Source of the DNA: Amorphochlora amoebiformis
Taxonomy: Eukaryota > Cercozoa > Chlorarachniophyceae
Direction of reading: 5' to 3'
Assembly: GCA_054601695.1 (NCBI GenBank)
Contig: BAAHQB010000233.1
Coordinates: 1-64,000, forward strand
Length of the DNA: 64,000 nucleotides
Part shown: one piece after another, positions 1 through 49,878 of the stretch
Layout of the letters: each line of letters starts with the position of its first letter
Position numbering within the stretch: position 1 is the first letter of the stretch
Made by a program: the position numbers and the translations under genes
The notes under the pieces: model-generated
Database searches by the model: none
Seen by the model: only the letters and a program-made list of their open reading frames with translations
What the model was told of the DNA's origin: nothing

Positions 1-992
<992 letters not shown>

Positions 993-1060
993 CATCCAAC
1001 CCCGTGAGGTCAGGCTTAGGTTCCTTAGCATTATCGAAATCGTCCTATGGACAATATGTG

Positions 1061-1103
<43 letters not shown>

Positions 1104-1679
1104 CGTGTGTATATAGAATGTAAGTGTATATACCATATCCTCCCCTCCTTCAAGCGAAGCAAGCAGTTCCTAACAGAACACCAAACTTCAAAGTAGGGAA
1201 AGAGATAAAACAGTGAGAAGGAAAGAGAATTTTGAAGAGAGAGAAGAGAAGCAAGGGTCAGTAATGTTATTATGCCTTTGTATCATCAGAAATATAACCG
1301 GGGTCTTCCGACATCGTGTCTAACAATTGGGATTAGAATGAGAAATAGCTTAATATCTCGCGTATCGAGAAATACACATGTATCGTATGATGTACGTACA
1401 CACGGCCTATATACGCGGTATTTGTGCTGGTCGTGAAAAGAGCGAGGTATAGAAGGATCGGAGAAAGAGCCTACAGACGCTTTCCCGCTCTCTCGTTCTT
1501 CCCTCCATTTTTCCGACTAAAAAAACATATTCCCTACCCATCCCCTCCCCCTCCCTACCTCTCCCAGCACCTGTGTTAGATTTAGGAGTCCTAAAGATGC
1601 CACCCGGGGAAGTCAAACTAGCACGTAACGATGAACAGTTTTCGGAGCTTACTCTCCTGTCCCGGGGATGTCCCATCAT
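993..1679 (-). CDS. Possible partial divergent gene, two candidate exons, product unknown
   Basis: On the minus strand a 52-nt block (1044 to 993) is bounded by an acceptor-like CCATAG and a donor GTAAAT. It is open in one frame as a charged peptide containing [15 protein letters not shown], and also open in a second frame. Upstream, an ATG at 1679 opens a frame that could end at a donor (AG followed by GTAGGG, near 1558). The two blocks would lie head to head with MSH3 across about 540 bp. I recognise no domain, the joining frame is not settled, and 1050-1557 may be UTR or intron. It could equally be non-coding unique sequence. Confidence 0.25.
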
Positions 1680-2219
1680 TAATTATTATATTTAATAATA
1701 ATTTCACGATCTGGATTCCGTAATTTTATAAAGTCACTTCTGACACGTGTCACTGCTGCCCTTTCGCGCCGGCGGGTGTGGATCCGCTTGTGCTTTAAAT
1801 CCTTCAAATTCTTTAATTATTTAGCAGAGGATTTGCGTTTGAAGTCCACATATTAGGTGTCTATATTTTCTTGATATTCGAATTTCTGTTTTACTTCGGG
1901 ATTCGAAGGGGGCCAGGGGCCAATCGTCTTTCGGGAAGGAGGACGTCACGCACGAATTTCTTTTCGTTTTCAAAGCATAATTATTCACACGGGATTTTGC
2001 TCGGCTGAGGTTATGGTGCTTGTGAGGAGGGCCTAGCCCTCAAAAATAGTACTGTTTCTCTCTATTTTTGTTAATTTTGGTTACACATTCTGATTTTGCG
2101 TGACTTCATCATACTTCTCAACAGCGACAGTATCTCGCCCTTACTGATCCGCCCTTACTGACCCGCCCTTACTGACCCTTCCTCTAAGCTTTCCCTCAAT
2201 ATACCTCAGAGTTGTGAAG
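1137..2219 (+). promoter_or_regulatory. Unique region upstream of MSH3, presumed promoter and 5' UTR
   Basis: This is the only long complex-sequence stretch before the first MSH3 exon; it has no TA or telomere repeat. A 14-bp unit, CGCCCTTACTGAYC, is repeated three times in tandem at 2136-2179, about 40-85 bp before the ATG at 2220. A promoter role is inferred from position only; I see no clear TATA box. Confidence 0.5.
2136..2179 (+). repeat. 14-bp tandem triplication just upstream of the MSH3 start codon
   Basis: Three direct copies of CGCCCTTACTGAYC differ by one base (GATC, GACC, GACC) and end about 40 bp before the start codon. This may be a transcription-factor site cluster; function is inferred. 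Confidence 0.6.
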
Positions 2220-36901
<34,682 letters not shown>

Positions 36902-37284
36902 TTCGGTACCTACCTAGTCTGGCATGTGGTAGAATGATAATGCATGATAAATGATTTCAATTCAATCAAACGTATCATCCTACTTCATGCAGCGACAACA
37001 TGCAGTCTCTAGAGTCTAGACAGTGAAACTAGTAAAAGTTACTAAAGATTATCGACTAGATCGTGATAATGCTAGATAAACTCATCTGGATTGATCTAGT
37101 GGATATCTAGATCATGCATGACATTGCGCCAGAGGGGATGTACGAATTTTAGTTTTGATTTAAATGAATTAGTTGATTTTTAATAACAATTTTTAATTGA
37201 GACAATTCAATATTTAACATTTCTGAATAATTATCTACTGCGGAGATCCGACGTAACCCTTTAGAATATATTAATCCCCAACTA
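36902..37284. other. Convergent spacer between MSH3 and the U-box gene
   Basis: About 380 bp of complex sequence, presumably overlapping 3' UTRs. It contains AGTCTCTAGAGTCTAGA at about 37003-37019 and ATCTAGATCATG at about 37108. Both motifs recur in the other convergent spacer (50146-50701). Confidence 0.6.
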
Positions 37285-37518
37285 CTACTTTAACGCAGCC
37301 GAAATAGACATAGTTATTTTCCTAGCATGAGGTTTCTTTATATTTGGATAATCCTCCATTAAAGCTCCCAAATCTTTGTAGCACTCTAAAGACGAGCCAT
37401 CCAATTCATCTTCCAAAAACGTTTCTGTCATGTATATACTCATAAATATATAATATAAATATATATTTTCCTATACATATATATTTATCTATATATATAT
37501 ATACATATATTTATATAC

Positions 37519-37569
<51 letters not shown>

Positions 37570-37692
37570 GTACTTGTTTGTTCAAATGTAAAAACATTAG
37601 GTAAATACATAAGGTAAATACATAAGGTAAATACCTACATAATCTATGTTTAGAGAGCATTTATGTATATATATATATATATTATATATATA

Positions 37693-37752
<60 letters not shown>

Positions 37753-37804
37753 TATATATATATTTACATATGTGTATACACATACATAAATATATACATA
37801 TATA

Positions 37805-37836
<32 letters not shown>

Positions 37837-37903
37837 TATTATTGTATATAATAAATATATATGTGTGTAAATACATGTGTATACGAACATAAATATAATT
37901 ATA

Positions 37904-37935
<32 letters not shown>

Positions 37936-40082
37936 AATATATAATATATATATATACGTGTGATATGGATATATATATAAATATATATATATGTAATATG
38001 TATGACATTTAAATACATGTGGATATATTATACAATATATTCGTGCGTATATGTAAATGTGTATGTATGCATATATAAAACTAATGTATATATGTTCGTA
38101 TCATGTGTAATAAGGGTGCGATATGAATGCATACGTGTGGATGATACCTGCATACTCGGCCCAAGAGGAAGCTTTTCCAAGACTTTTTATAAACTTGTGA
38201 ACATCCAAAGGGCCCCACTCTAGAATACTTACTTTTGGCTCTAAGACTGTAGACCGTGGCTTTCCAGGCTTCGGATCCTCCTTCCTCTCCGACGGTCCAG
38301 CAATGGTATCAATATTAGATCTACTATCAGATGTCTCGGACGCGGCGGTGTTTATAGGTTTTGGTCTATCAGGCGTGAGCGACCTGACTGATGTGTCGTG
38401 CAGCAGCATGATGTCTTGAGAGGACGTGGGAGAGAGGGCCTTTTCCGACTGGGCCTTTTCCGACTGTGCCTTTTCCGACTGCGCCTTTTCCGGTTGCACC
38501 TTTTCCGACTGCACGTGATCTGGCTGCGCCCTTTCCAATACCGCCGTCCCGGATTGCCTTTTGTATTCCTCGATTTGATTTCTGAGATTTATGTTGGGGA
38601 CCAGGCGCTTGGAGGAGAGCTTCTGTCTGTTACGCGGATCGGTATCGTGGTTCTTGAACCAATTCTCGATAGCTTTTCGCTCGTATGTGAAGCCAAACTC
38701 GGTGACCACAGGGTCCGTCATGATATCGCCCGTAATCGGACAGTCAAAGTTTTCAAGGTTTATTGGGAGAACGGTCTGGGTAACGTTGAAGATGCCGGTC
38801 TTGGCGATCTTCGGGGAGTTGCCCACAAGCGGACGACTTCTTGAAGATTCTCTCGAAGATTTCTCGGACCATCCCTCCCGATGCCCCTCAGATTTCGCAC
38901 TAAATATATTCGGAGGATGTTGATCATCCGAGAATCTATTCTTCGCAAAGTTGAGATGGGGAGAGAACAGCGACGTGTAGGGACTGTTGTAGAAAGTCCC
39001 CGCTCCAAAGAACCTCCCGGGTCTTGCTACACTTCTGGAACCGATTTTCTTGTCTACAGAAATCAGGTCGTGAACAGGAGGTAACATTTGGATGCGATCC
39101 TCGGTTGGTGGTACGATGGCTGCCACCTTCGCCTTCTTCTCGGAGACCTCAGATCTTGAGTCCTCCATGGACCCGTGAAGATACTGATCCACGAGAGCTG
39201 AAAGCTCGTTGAAGTTCTTGGCCTCGTCCGATAGCTCCTCATACTTGGTGAGAGGAATCCTCAAGTGTTGATAATAGCACGAGTGTGCCGTGTATAAACA
39301 CTTCTTCTTGAGAAACTTCTGGCAGACTCCGCGCTTGTTGGGGTCAACATAGGCATGGAGATAGTGACAGTTCTGGCCCCACTGGCAGTATCCTCTAGTC
39401 CAGTGCTGACAAGTTAAGATCTTCTTGTCGCTATTACCATCCACATCCTCTACATCCGGCTCAGTGTCAAAAGAGGTGAGAGGGTACTTCTTCTTCAGGG
39501 CGCAGATGAGATTTTCAAAATTCCTCGTGCCTTCAGCCGCCTGAGATAACCCAGTATGAGTTTAAATCTGAATCAATAGTCATTGAAATCCTACCTTCTC
39601 GTACGCTTCCAAAGTAAGAGGCTTCTTAAGATGTTGGTAATGGCAGCCATTGGCCCTAAAATTATCCCCGGTTAGTTCCCCAGGACCCCACGCCACAAAA
39701 TTAGTTTTTCGAGTGACTTACGATAGATAGCACATGCCTTGTAGATGCTTCTGACATATTCCCTTTTTGCCCGGCTCAACCCACGCATGCACATAGGTAC
39801 AGTCTCCCCGCCTGACAAAGAATATTGAGAGCTTGTGTTGGGCGATACGAGCATCAACACGTGGCTCTTCATGTGTTAAGGAGACATGGTGCGTGAGGGA
39901 ATAAATATTACTTCTCACAGTGCCCGTCCTTCCAGTGCCTGAAGGAATAAAAACACACAAGAGCATTGTCAGGTTTAAGGTTTTCGTCGAAACTCTATCG
40001 CATATTCTTCCGGTCTAAGGAATTCCCCCGGGAAAAAATTGGAAAAAGTTAACCTGCATTGATAAATTTTCTGTTTATCCAT
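37285..40082 (-). CDS. CCCH zinc-finger, U-box and SAM domain protein (6 exons)
   Basis: A 579-residue protein, probably an RNA-binding E3 ubiquitin ligase. Exons from the start codon: 40082-40054, 39938-39912, 39811-39722, 39655-39595, 39540-38148, 37424-37285; all junctions are in phase and GT-AG. Two tandem pairs of CCCH fingers lie at about residues 9-60 and 113-161, with spacings CX7CX5CX3H and CX7CX6CX3H. A U-box follows at about 334-406 ([15 protein letters not shown] onward, ending IEEYKRQ). U-boxes recruit E2 enzymes without zinc. A low-complexity run of QSEKA/QPEKA repeats at about 415-445 precedes a C-terminal SAM domain split by the last intron ([16 protein letters not shown], then [12 protein letters not shown]). 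SAM domains mediate oligomerisation or RNA binding. The start was chosen because MDKQKIYQC supplies the first finger cysteine. The gene is convergent with MSH3 and divergent from the AP2 gene 277 bp away. I do not know this exact architecture under a gene name. Confidence 0.9.
37430..38147 (-). repeat. TA-rich last intron of the CCCH/U-box gene
   Basis: Mostly (TA)n. AGGTAAATACATA is repeated in tandem three times at about 37598-37635. No telomere repeat. Confidence 0.75.
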
Positions 40083-40358
40083 TTCTGGTGTGCACCGGAG
40101 AGTCTCTGGGTGTTTCTTCGGTGCCTCGATGGTGGTCGGAAGTCTCTTTCTTTCCCGCGAGCCTCGCCTAGCCAAACGAGCCGATTTTAACGAAAAAAAT
40201 CGGTAGAAATAATAGAAAAGATTAATTCGGCTTCCAATGGATTGACACATGGCTGACTCGCATCGGGCGTATGCTCTTCCCTTTGCGCCTTGATAACTGT
40301 CCCCGTTGCCCCCTTTCACCCCATCTCTTCACAACAATCAAATCTCTACTACCTACAA
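40083..40358. promoter_or_regulatory. Divergent promoter region
   Basis: A 276-bp complex spacer separates the start codons of the CCCH/U-box gene (-) and the AP2 gene (+). It has no TA or telomere repeat, unlike intron DNA. Regulatory function is inferred from geometry. Confidence 0.55.
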
Positions 40359-40759
40359 ATGCAGATGGGTTGTAGAGTCGTATTTTCGGTGATTTTGGCC
40401 GGAATAATCTGCCTCAGCGTCACCCCATCGAAATCGATGCGGGGGAAGGCAAGGGTACCCAAGGGGGGTCAAAGGGCTGGAAAGGGGGGTCAAAGGGCTG
40501 GAAAGGGGACCGTTGGAAATAGGGCGAGCAGGAGGAAGGGTATAGCGGCGGTGAAGTTGAAATCAACGGAGGGGAAAAGCAAGAAAAAGATGCGAAAAAG
40601 TGAGTTGAGATGTTCGAAATTGAGTGAATGACATAATCACAACACCCCCCCACACACACATTATGCATAATTATATGTGCATGATATACATATATAAAAT
40701 CCATTTTTTTGGAGTGTGTGTGAGAGAGAGAGAGCGCGCTTGGAAGTGTAAGATAATAC

Positions 40760-40799
<40 letters not shown>

Positions 40800-40825
40800 A
40801 TATATATATATATATATATAATATA

Positions 40826-40881
<56 letters not shown>

Positions 40882-40937
40882 ATACTTATGTATATACATA
40901 TACATATATATATATATATATATATGTGTATATATCG

Positions 40938-40968
<31 letters not shown>

Positions 40969-40997
40969 TATATATTCATACATGGAAATAATAATTA

Positions 40998-41037
<40 letters not shown>

Positions 41038-41143
41038 TATATATATTGTATAATATATCTTTATATATATGAAGATTAATAATAAATACAAAAAAATAAA
41101 ATCTATACATATTTAACTATATATATATATGTGTGTATATTTG

Positions 41144-41197
<54 letters not shown>

Positions 41198-41395
41198 GTA
41201 TATATTTGTGAACATATATATAAATGTATTTATATGGATAATATATGTCATGTCTTTAACATATTTATATACATATACATATATATATATATATGTGCAT
41301 AATATACATATATATATTTATATATACATATATACTCATATATACATGTGTATTTATATATGTATATATATGTATGTAAATATATATATGTATAT

Positions 41396-41428
<33 letters not shown>

Positions 41429-41461
41429 ATATATATACACATATATATATGCATATATGTA

Positions 41462-41495
<34 letters not shown>

Positions 41496-41521
41496 GATAT
41501 ATAGTATATTATATACATACA

Positions 41522-41609
<88 letters not shown>

Positions 41610-42074
41610 ATACTATATATATATATGTATATATATGTCCGTACATCTTAAACATAAATATAAAATATCATATAATATGTATATATATATATTATTCTAT
41701 AAGAATACTCATATATTTATATATATATATATATGTATATATATAATATACACGCATGTATACATAAAATATCTGTGTGTATATGTATGTGAGAGAGAGA
41801 GAGGGAGATTTTGGGCCTCATTTTCCGGAATAGAGCGAGCTCCAGAGCGACCTCTATATCCGTCGAGCTCGTGAGAGAGTGCACACATATTCGTATATAC
41901 GTATATACATATATGTTTATGTTTTATATACATAGCATAATATGTATACATAAATAATTACATGTATATAATATACACATATGCAAAAAAGATTATATAT
42001 GCATACATGATATACATGTATATGTATATATATAGATATATATATATATTATATATATGTATATATATATATAT

Positions 42075-42117
<43 letters not shown>

Positions 42118-42196
42118 GAGGACTTTTTGAGAATGCAGAAAGAAAACGCCCTCAAACGAAACAACCTTTTACAGAGGTATATTATACTATAGTTAC

Positions 42197-42245
<49 letters not shown>

Positions 42246-42418
42246 GCAGGTATATATGTAGGTATATATGTACATATATGTACAAACACATCAATTTATT
42301 TATGTATATCGGAATATAGAAACGTACCTTTGCAAATGTATATGTATATATATATATATATATATACATATATAATATATCTATATATTATATATATATA
42401 TTATATATACATATATAT

Positions 42419-42449
<31 letters not shown>

Positions 42450-42826
42450 TATATATCTATACATATATACGTATATATATATATATATATTTATTATATA
42501 TACATATATATATATACATACATATATATATGTATGTATATATACATGCATATAATACATATATATATAGAGAGAGAGAGATATATGTATAACATATATA
42601 CATATATATCTATATATATATATATATATGTGTGTATTTAAAAATTATTCGTGAGTATCGTACATCTGTAAGATCTTGTCTCTCAATGTATAATACATGT
42701 GTACACATGTATATGTATATACACACATGTATATATTATATACATATGTACACACAATATATACATATATATACATATACATTTATACATATATATATAT
42801 ATATATACATACATATATATGTATGC

Positions 42827-42858
<32 letters not shown>

Positions 42859-42920
42859 TAAGAATTAATATCATATATATTTTTAATATATATGTAAATA
42901 TATATATCTATATACGTATG

Positions 42921-42953
<33 letters not shown>

Positions 42954-43026
42954 GTGTATGTGTACATAGATATATGTATATATATATATATATATCGGTA
43001 TACCTCCGTAAAGCGTCATGTCTGTG

Positions 43027-43081
<55 letters not shown>

Positions 43082-43376
43082 TGCATATATGTACACACAT
43101 ATATATATATATATATATATCGTACATATATATATATATATTTATATTATATATATATATATATGTATATATCGATGTATATATAAATATACATATATAT
43201 TGATCTCTCTATATATATATATATAATATATGTATACATATTTATACATATATATTTAAACCTCTGAAAACCTTATGTCTGTTCATTACAGTATATATAT
43301 GTACATATATATATATATCCATATATATAAATATGTACCTATAACCTTCTATGCATAATATACGATTGACGATATA

Positions 43377-43410
<34 letters not shown>

Positions 43411-45213
43411 TATTATATATATATATATATATCACTATATATATATATATATTATATACGTATAATATATTACATACGGGCGTACATATATAAGAATATA
43501 CACACACACGTATTTACATATTTATATATAATATTATATACAGTATATATATATGTATAATTTATATATATATATATATATATATATAAATATATGTATA
43601 TACCCATTTACATATACATACATACATACATACATACGCATACATATATATATATATATATAAATATATATGTGTGTGTAAATTCATCAGGGCCAAAGTT
43701 AACTTGGTAGGGCTCTCCGCTAAGCAAAAGTACCCAAACTAAACCCGAACACCAGAAAAAAAATATTTCGGTGAGAGAGGGAAGGAAGAGAGAAGAGAGT
43801 GAGGGGGGGGGGGGGGGGGGAGAGAAAGGAGAGAAGAAAGAGAGAGAGAGTGTTTGTAGGGATAGAGAGGGAGGGTATAGAGAGAGAGAATCAAGGGAGG
43901 GGGAGAAGAGAAGAGAGAGGGAGATGGTGACGAAGGAAAGAGAGAAAAGAGAGAGAGAGAGAGAGAGAGAGATGAGAGATGAGAGAGAGAAGGGAAAGAG
44001 ATGAGAGAAGAGAGAGAGAGAGAGAGATGAGAGAGAGAGAGGGAGAGAGAGGAGAGATGAGAGAGAGCTGAACAGTGTGAAAGAGAAGAGAGAGCAGAAA
44101 GAGAGGGGACAGTGGGTGAAAGATATGTATGTATGTTGAGAGAAAGATGGAGAGAGAGAGAGAAAGTGAAAGATAGTATGTACGTTGAGAAGAAAGATAG
44201 AGAGATAGAGAGAGTGAAAGACAGTATGTGTGTAGAGGAGAAAGAGAGAGAGTGAGTGAAGGATATGTATGTATGTAGAGGAGACAAAGAGAGAGTGAGT
44301 GAAAGATATGTATGTATGTAGAGGAGAAAGAGAGAGAGTGAAAGATATGCATGTATGTATGTATGTACAGGAGGTTTGTGAAAAGAGCCGTGAAGAGAGT
44401 GCAGAAACGCACACGACAGAAGAAGGCTTTAGGACGTGTGATAGGTATAAATATCAAAGATGTGTTGATATCTCTATATATATGTATAGATAGATATATA
44501 TATATATATATATTGATATATATATTTATATATATATATATATGTGTGTGTATATGTATGTGTGTGTATGTTAAATATATTATATATATATATATGTGTA
44601 TATATATATATATAATATCTATACATTCATATATTATATATATATATATATATACATAACATTTTCAGATTCAAGGTATCCAGGGGTTACAATAGATAAA
44701 ACCGAAACCAAATGGAGAGCATCTGTAACCCTAACCTTAACCCTAACCTTAACCCTAACCCTTCCCTAACCGTGACCGTATACCTAACCCTATCCCTAAC
44801 CCTAACCCTAACGCTACCTTAACCCTAACCCTAACCCTAACCCTAACCCTAACCCCAACCCTAACCCTAACCCTACCCCTAACCCTAACCCTAACCCTAA
44901 CTCTAACGCTAACCATAACCCTAACCCTAACCCTAACCCTACCTTAGTCCTAACCCTAACCCTAACTCTAGCCCTACCCTTAAGCCTGACCTTAATTCTA
45001 ACCCTAACCCTAACCCTAACCCTACCTTAATCCTAATCTTAACCCTAACTCTAGCCCTCAAGCCTAACCTTAACCCTAACCCTAACCCTAACGCTAACCC
45101 TAACCCTAACCCTAACCCTAACCCCAACCTCTAGTTAAAAGGATGACATCCTAACAAACCCATCCTATCTAACCCTAGGTCTATATCTATTTAGATTACG
45201 CTATATATATATA

Positions 45214-45258
<45 letters not shown>

Positions 45259-45373
45259 GTACACATATATAAACAGGTATATAATAATGAGAGTGTCATT
45301 GCCCTTGGGAACTACGATGTACGTAATATATATGTATATATATATATGTGTGAATAGATATGTCAGGTATATG

Positions 45374-45429
<56 letters not shown>

Positions 45430-45571
45430 ACAGTTGTGTGTGTGTGATGTCACTATATGTGTGTATGTATGTATATGTATAGTATACAAGCTTCGTAATA
45501 TATATATATATATATACATATATGTATATATGCATATATATTATATATATATACATGTATGTATGTATATA

Positions 45572-45631
<60 letters not shown>

Positions 45632-45782
45632 GTATGAATTATGCACAGTACACAAGTTACGTAAGTGTATGTGCATGTGTGTGCGTGCGTATGCATATGC
45701 ATATGTGTATATATATGTGTATATATGTATAATATACATATATAATATATATATATATATATATAAATACATATGTATATAT

Positions 45783-45835
<53 letters not shown>

Positions 45836-45885
45836 GTGTACAAATTACGTAAGTATACATAATATATATATATATACTCTATGTA

Positions 45886-45934
<49 letters not shown>

Positions 45935-45989
45935 ATATGTGTATGCATATACATAGTATACAAGTTACATAAGTATATATATATATATG

Positions 45990-46020
<31 letters not shown>

Positions 46021-46290
46021 ATGTGTGTGCATATGTATACGTATATATATACATACATGTATATTTCTAACATATATATATATATATACGTATATATATA
46101 TATATGTATACAATATATATATATATATATATAGATATGGATTATATATATATATATATATGTGTATATATTAGAGACAATATGTAAGTTGTATATATGT
46201 ATATATGTACACATGTACATATATACATATATACATATATATTATGTAAATATAATATGTATGTGTAAGTTAAATGTATACATACACATG

Positions 46291-46331
<41 letters not shown>

Positions 46332-46469
46332 ATGTATCTGTAAGTATAAATGTGTACACATATACATATATATATATATACATACATATATATTTATGTA
46401 TTATAAATAAATATATATATATATATATGTATATCATATAATCCTAACACTAGAGCTAAGAAGACATTA

Positions 46470-46513
<44 letters not shown>

Positions 46514-47410
46514 TATATCCTAACAGGAGAGCTTAGAAAACAATATTTAAGAACTACTGTAATACGTATAGTTATTTATAGAATATACCATGCTATATAT
46601 ATATATATATATTATGAAATCTATATATATATATACATATATATAGTACAAACACACATATATATATATATATGTTTATATATATATATATACATATATA
46701 TGCAAATATTTATATATATATATATATAGATATATCCATATATATATACTATATATACATATATATATATATATGTGTGTGTGTGTATATAATATATATA
46801 CATAGATATATATATAATATATATACATATAATATATATATATATATTATATATGTGTAATACAAACATACACACACACACAAGTATACATATATCCATA
46901 TGTATATGTATGTATATATATATATATATATATATGTACATATATGTATATATATATATATATATGTACACAAATATAAATATATACGTATATATAAATA
47001 CATATATATATATATATACATATATACATACATACATATATATATATACACAAGATATATACATATCTTTATTTAAACTAGATACACAAACCTCTAATAC
47101 TAACCTCAGACGGAAGAAGATGCTTGGGCTGTAGCTAAAAACTATCGCAAACAGCTAAGTCAACAATAACCCTAATCCTAACCCTAACCCTAACCCTAAC
47201 CCTAACACTAGCCCTAACCCTAGCCCTAACCCTAACCCTAACCCTAACCCTTACCCTAACCCTAACCCTAACCCCAACCCTAGACTGGCCACCCGTGTAC
47301 CCAATCCCTCTAGATGTGTGGCACGGTAATAGGGTTAGGGTTAGAGTTAGGATTTATATACGTACATATTTACTCATACAATATCATATATTACATATAT
47401 ATATATATAA

Positions 47411-47447
<37 letters not shown>

Positions 47448-47494
47448 TGTATATACATCAATACATCTTCTCATACATCATAACATATTATACA

Positions 47495-47528
<34 letters not shown>

Positions 47529-47672
47529 GTGCATCTACTCATACAAGATCACATGATACATACATACAGAAAAACATATATATGTGTATATATGTATGTA
47601 TGTATATATACATGTATACATCAAAACATGCAATCTAGTATATATTATATATGTACATTTATTTATATATTC

Positions 47673-47709
<37 letters not shown>

Positions 47710-48219
47710 ATATGTATATACAAAGAGATTGGAGGAACTCAAGGCTCCATACTCGCCTCAGCGGTAACCTAGCCCTAACCCTAACCCTAACCCTAACCCT
47801 AACCCTAACCGAGTCAATGGTGACTAAGACTTGCTGAATAATCTAATCCTAACCCTAACCCTAGCTCTAGCTCTAACATTTACCCGAACCCTAACCCAAC
47901 CCTATGCCTAACCCTAACACTAACCCTAATTCTAACCCTATCTAACTACCCGAACCCCTACCCTAACCCTAATCCTAACCTAACCCTAACCCTATCCCTA
48001 ACCCTAACCCTATCCCTAACCCTAACCCTAACCCTAACCCGATTCGTAATCCCAGCCCTAAGCCTAACCCCAACCCAAACCCTAACGCAACCGAAACCCT
48101 AACTCTAACACCAACCCTAACCCTAGTTCAACCCTAACCCTAACCATTCTAACTACACAAGTCCGAAATCTATTTCTACCCTAACCCTAAGCTCATCCCT
48201 AACCCTAGCTAACCCTCAT

Positions 48220-48254
<35 letters not shown>

Positions 48255-49246
48255 CCCAAACCCATTTCTTAACCCTAGGGTTAGCCAGAGATAGGGTTAG
48301 GGTTAGGCTAGGGATGAGCTTAGGGTTAGGGTTTGCTAGGGTTAGGGTTTGCTAGGGTTAGGGGAGGGATGAGCTTAGGGTTAGGTTAGGGATGAGCTTA
48401 GGGTTAGGGTTAGGGATCGGGTTAAGGATGAGCTTAGGGTTAGGGTTAGTTATAGATAAGGTTAGGGTTAGGGATAAGCTCAACCCTAAGCTCAACCCTA
48501 ACCCTAACCTGAACCCTTAGCTCAATCCTAATCCTAACCCTTAGCTAAAACCCTTACCCTAACGCTTAGCTCAACCCTAACCCTACCCTTAGTTCAACTA
48601 ACCCTAACCCTATCTCTAGCTAACCCTAACCCTAAGCTAGATGCTAACCCTAACCCTACATCTATCTAGCCATAACCCTAATCTCGATCCTAACCCTAAC
48701 CCTAAACCCAACCCTAGACCTTACTCTAAGCTTAACCCTAACCCTAACCCTAACCCTAACCCTAACCCTAATCATAACCCTAACCCTAACCCTAACCTAA
48801 CCCTAACCCTAACCCTAACCCTAACCCTAACTCTGCCCCAATGTGGAGGAGTCAATGGCCTCGGAGTAAGATATGCTGGATAATCTGATCCTAACCCTAA
48901 CCCTGACCCTAGCTACCTGAGGACTATGAATACATGAAGATGCCAGCTGAGACGTCAACGTTTCAAAGACGAATAATTAAAGTTGTTTTTGTGTTCAGAT
49001 CATTTTTCTCTTCACTCTCTTTCGCTCTCTATTTGTGTTTTTTTTTTTTCTGTTTTTCTCTCTCTTTTTCTCTTTTTTCGTTTCTTTCTGTTTTTCCTAC
49101 CATATTCTTTTTATAATTTTTTTTTTGCATATATATATACATATATATGTATATATATGTGTATAAAAATATGAATATATATATATATATATCCTTCTCT
49201 CAATATGTATATATATATATACATTCTTCTCTCAACCTGTCTAGCA

Positions 49247-49277
<31 letters not shown>

Positions 49278-49473
49278 CAATATATATATATATATTATAT
49301 ACTATCATACATGTATTTATATACATAAATATGTAAACGTGTATAATATATGTATAGATATACATACTTGTATATATACACATATATTTATGTATATTTA
49401 TACAAACCAGGGAGCGAACAGTAAGAATTATAGAAGCTTTATGTCAAGATATGCACATGCATAGATACATATA

Positions 49474-49512
<39 letters not shown>

Positions 49513-49567
49513 TATATGCACATATATAGATATATATACATATATACACATATATTTATATACATAC

Positions 49568-49604
<37 letters not shown>

Positions 49605-49755
49605 ATATTTAAATATATATATACATACATACATATATATGTGTGTACATATGAATATGTATATATATAGGGAGTGGATAGTAAGAATGTAGAAGATGTA
49701 TCAGTCGTGTGGCCAAAAGCCAAATTTGACCTCAAACGCAAGAAAACGTAAGAAC

Positions 49756-49833
<78 letters not shown>

Positions 49834-49843
49834 CATATATATT

Positions 49844-49878
<35 letters not shown>

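Larger units (their letters stand above)
47768..48910 (+). repeat. Large telomere-type block with an internal inverted segment
   Basis: C-strand repeats 47768-48280; G-strand 48281-48480 (with GATGAGCTTAGGG units); C-strand again 48481-48910 (with CTTAGCTCAACCC units). Two element copies lie inside. Confidence 0.88.

Noticed and set aside
43608-44414. 268-residue S/L-rich minus-strand frame resembling a membrane protein
   Set aside because: Reverse strand of a GA minisatellite; the hydrophobicity is a by-product of CT repeats.
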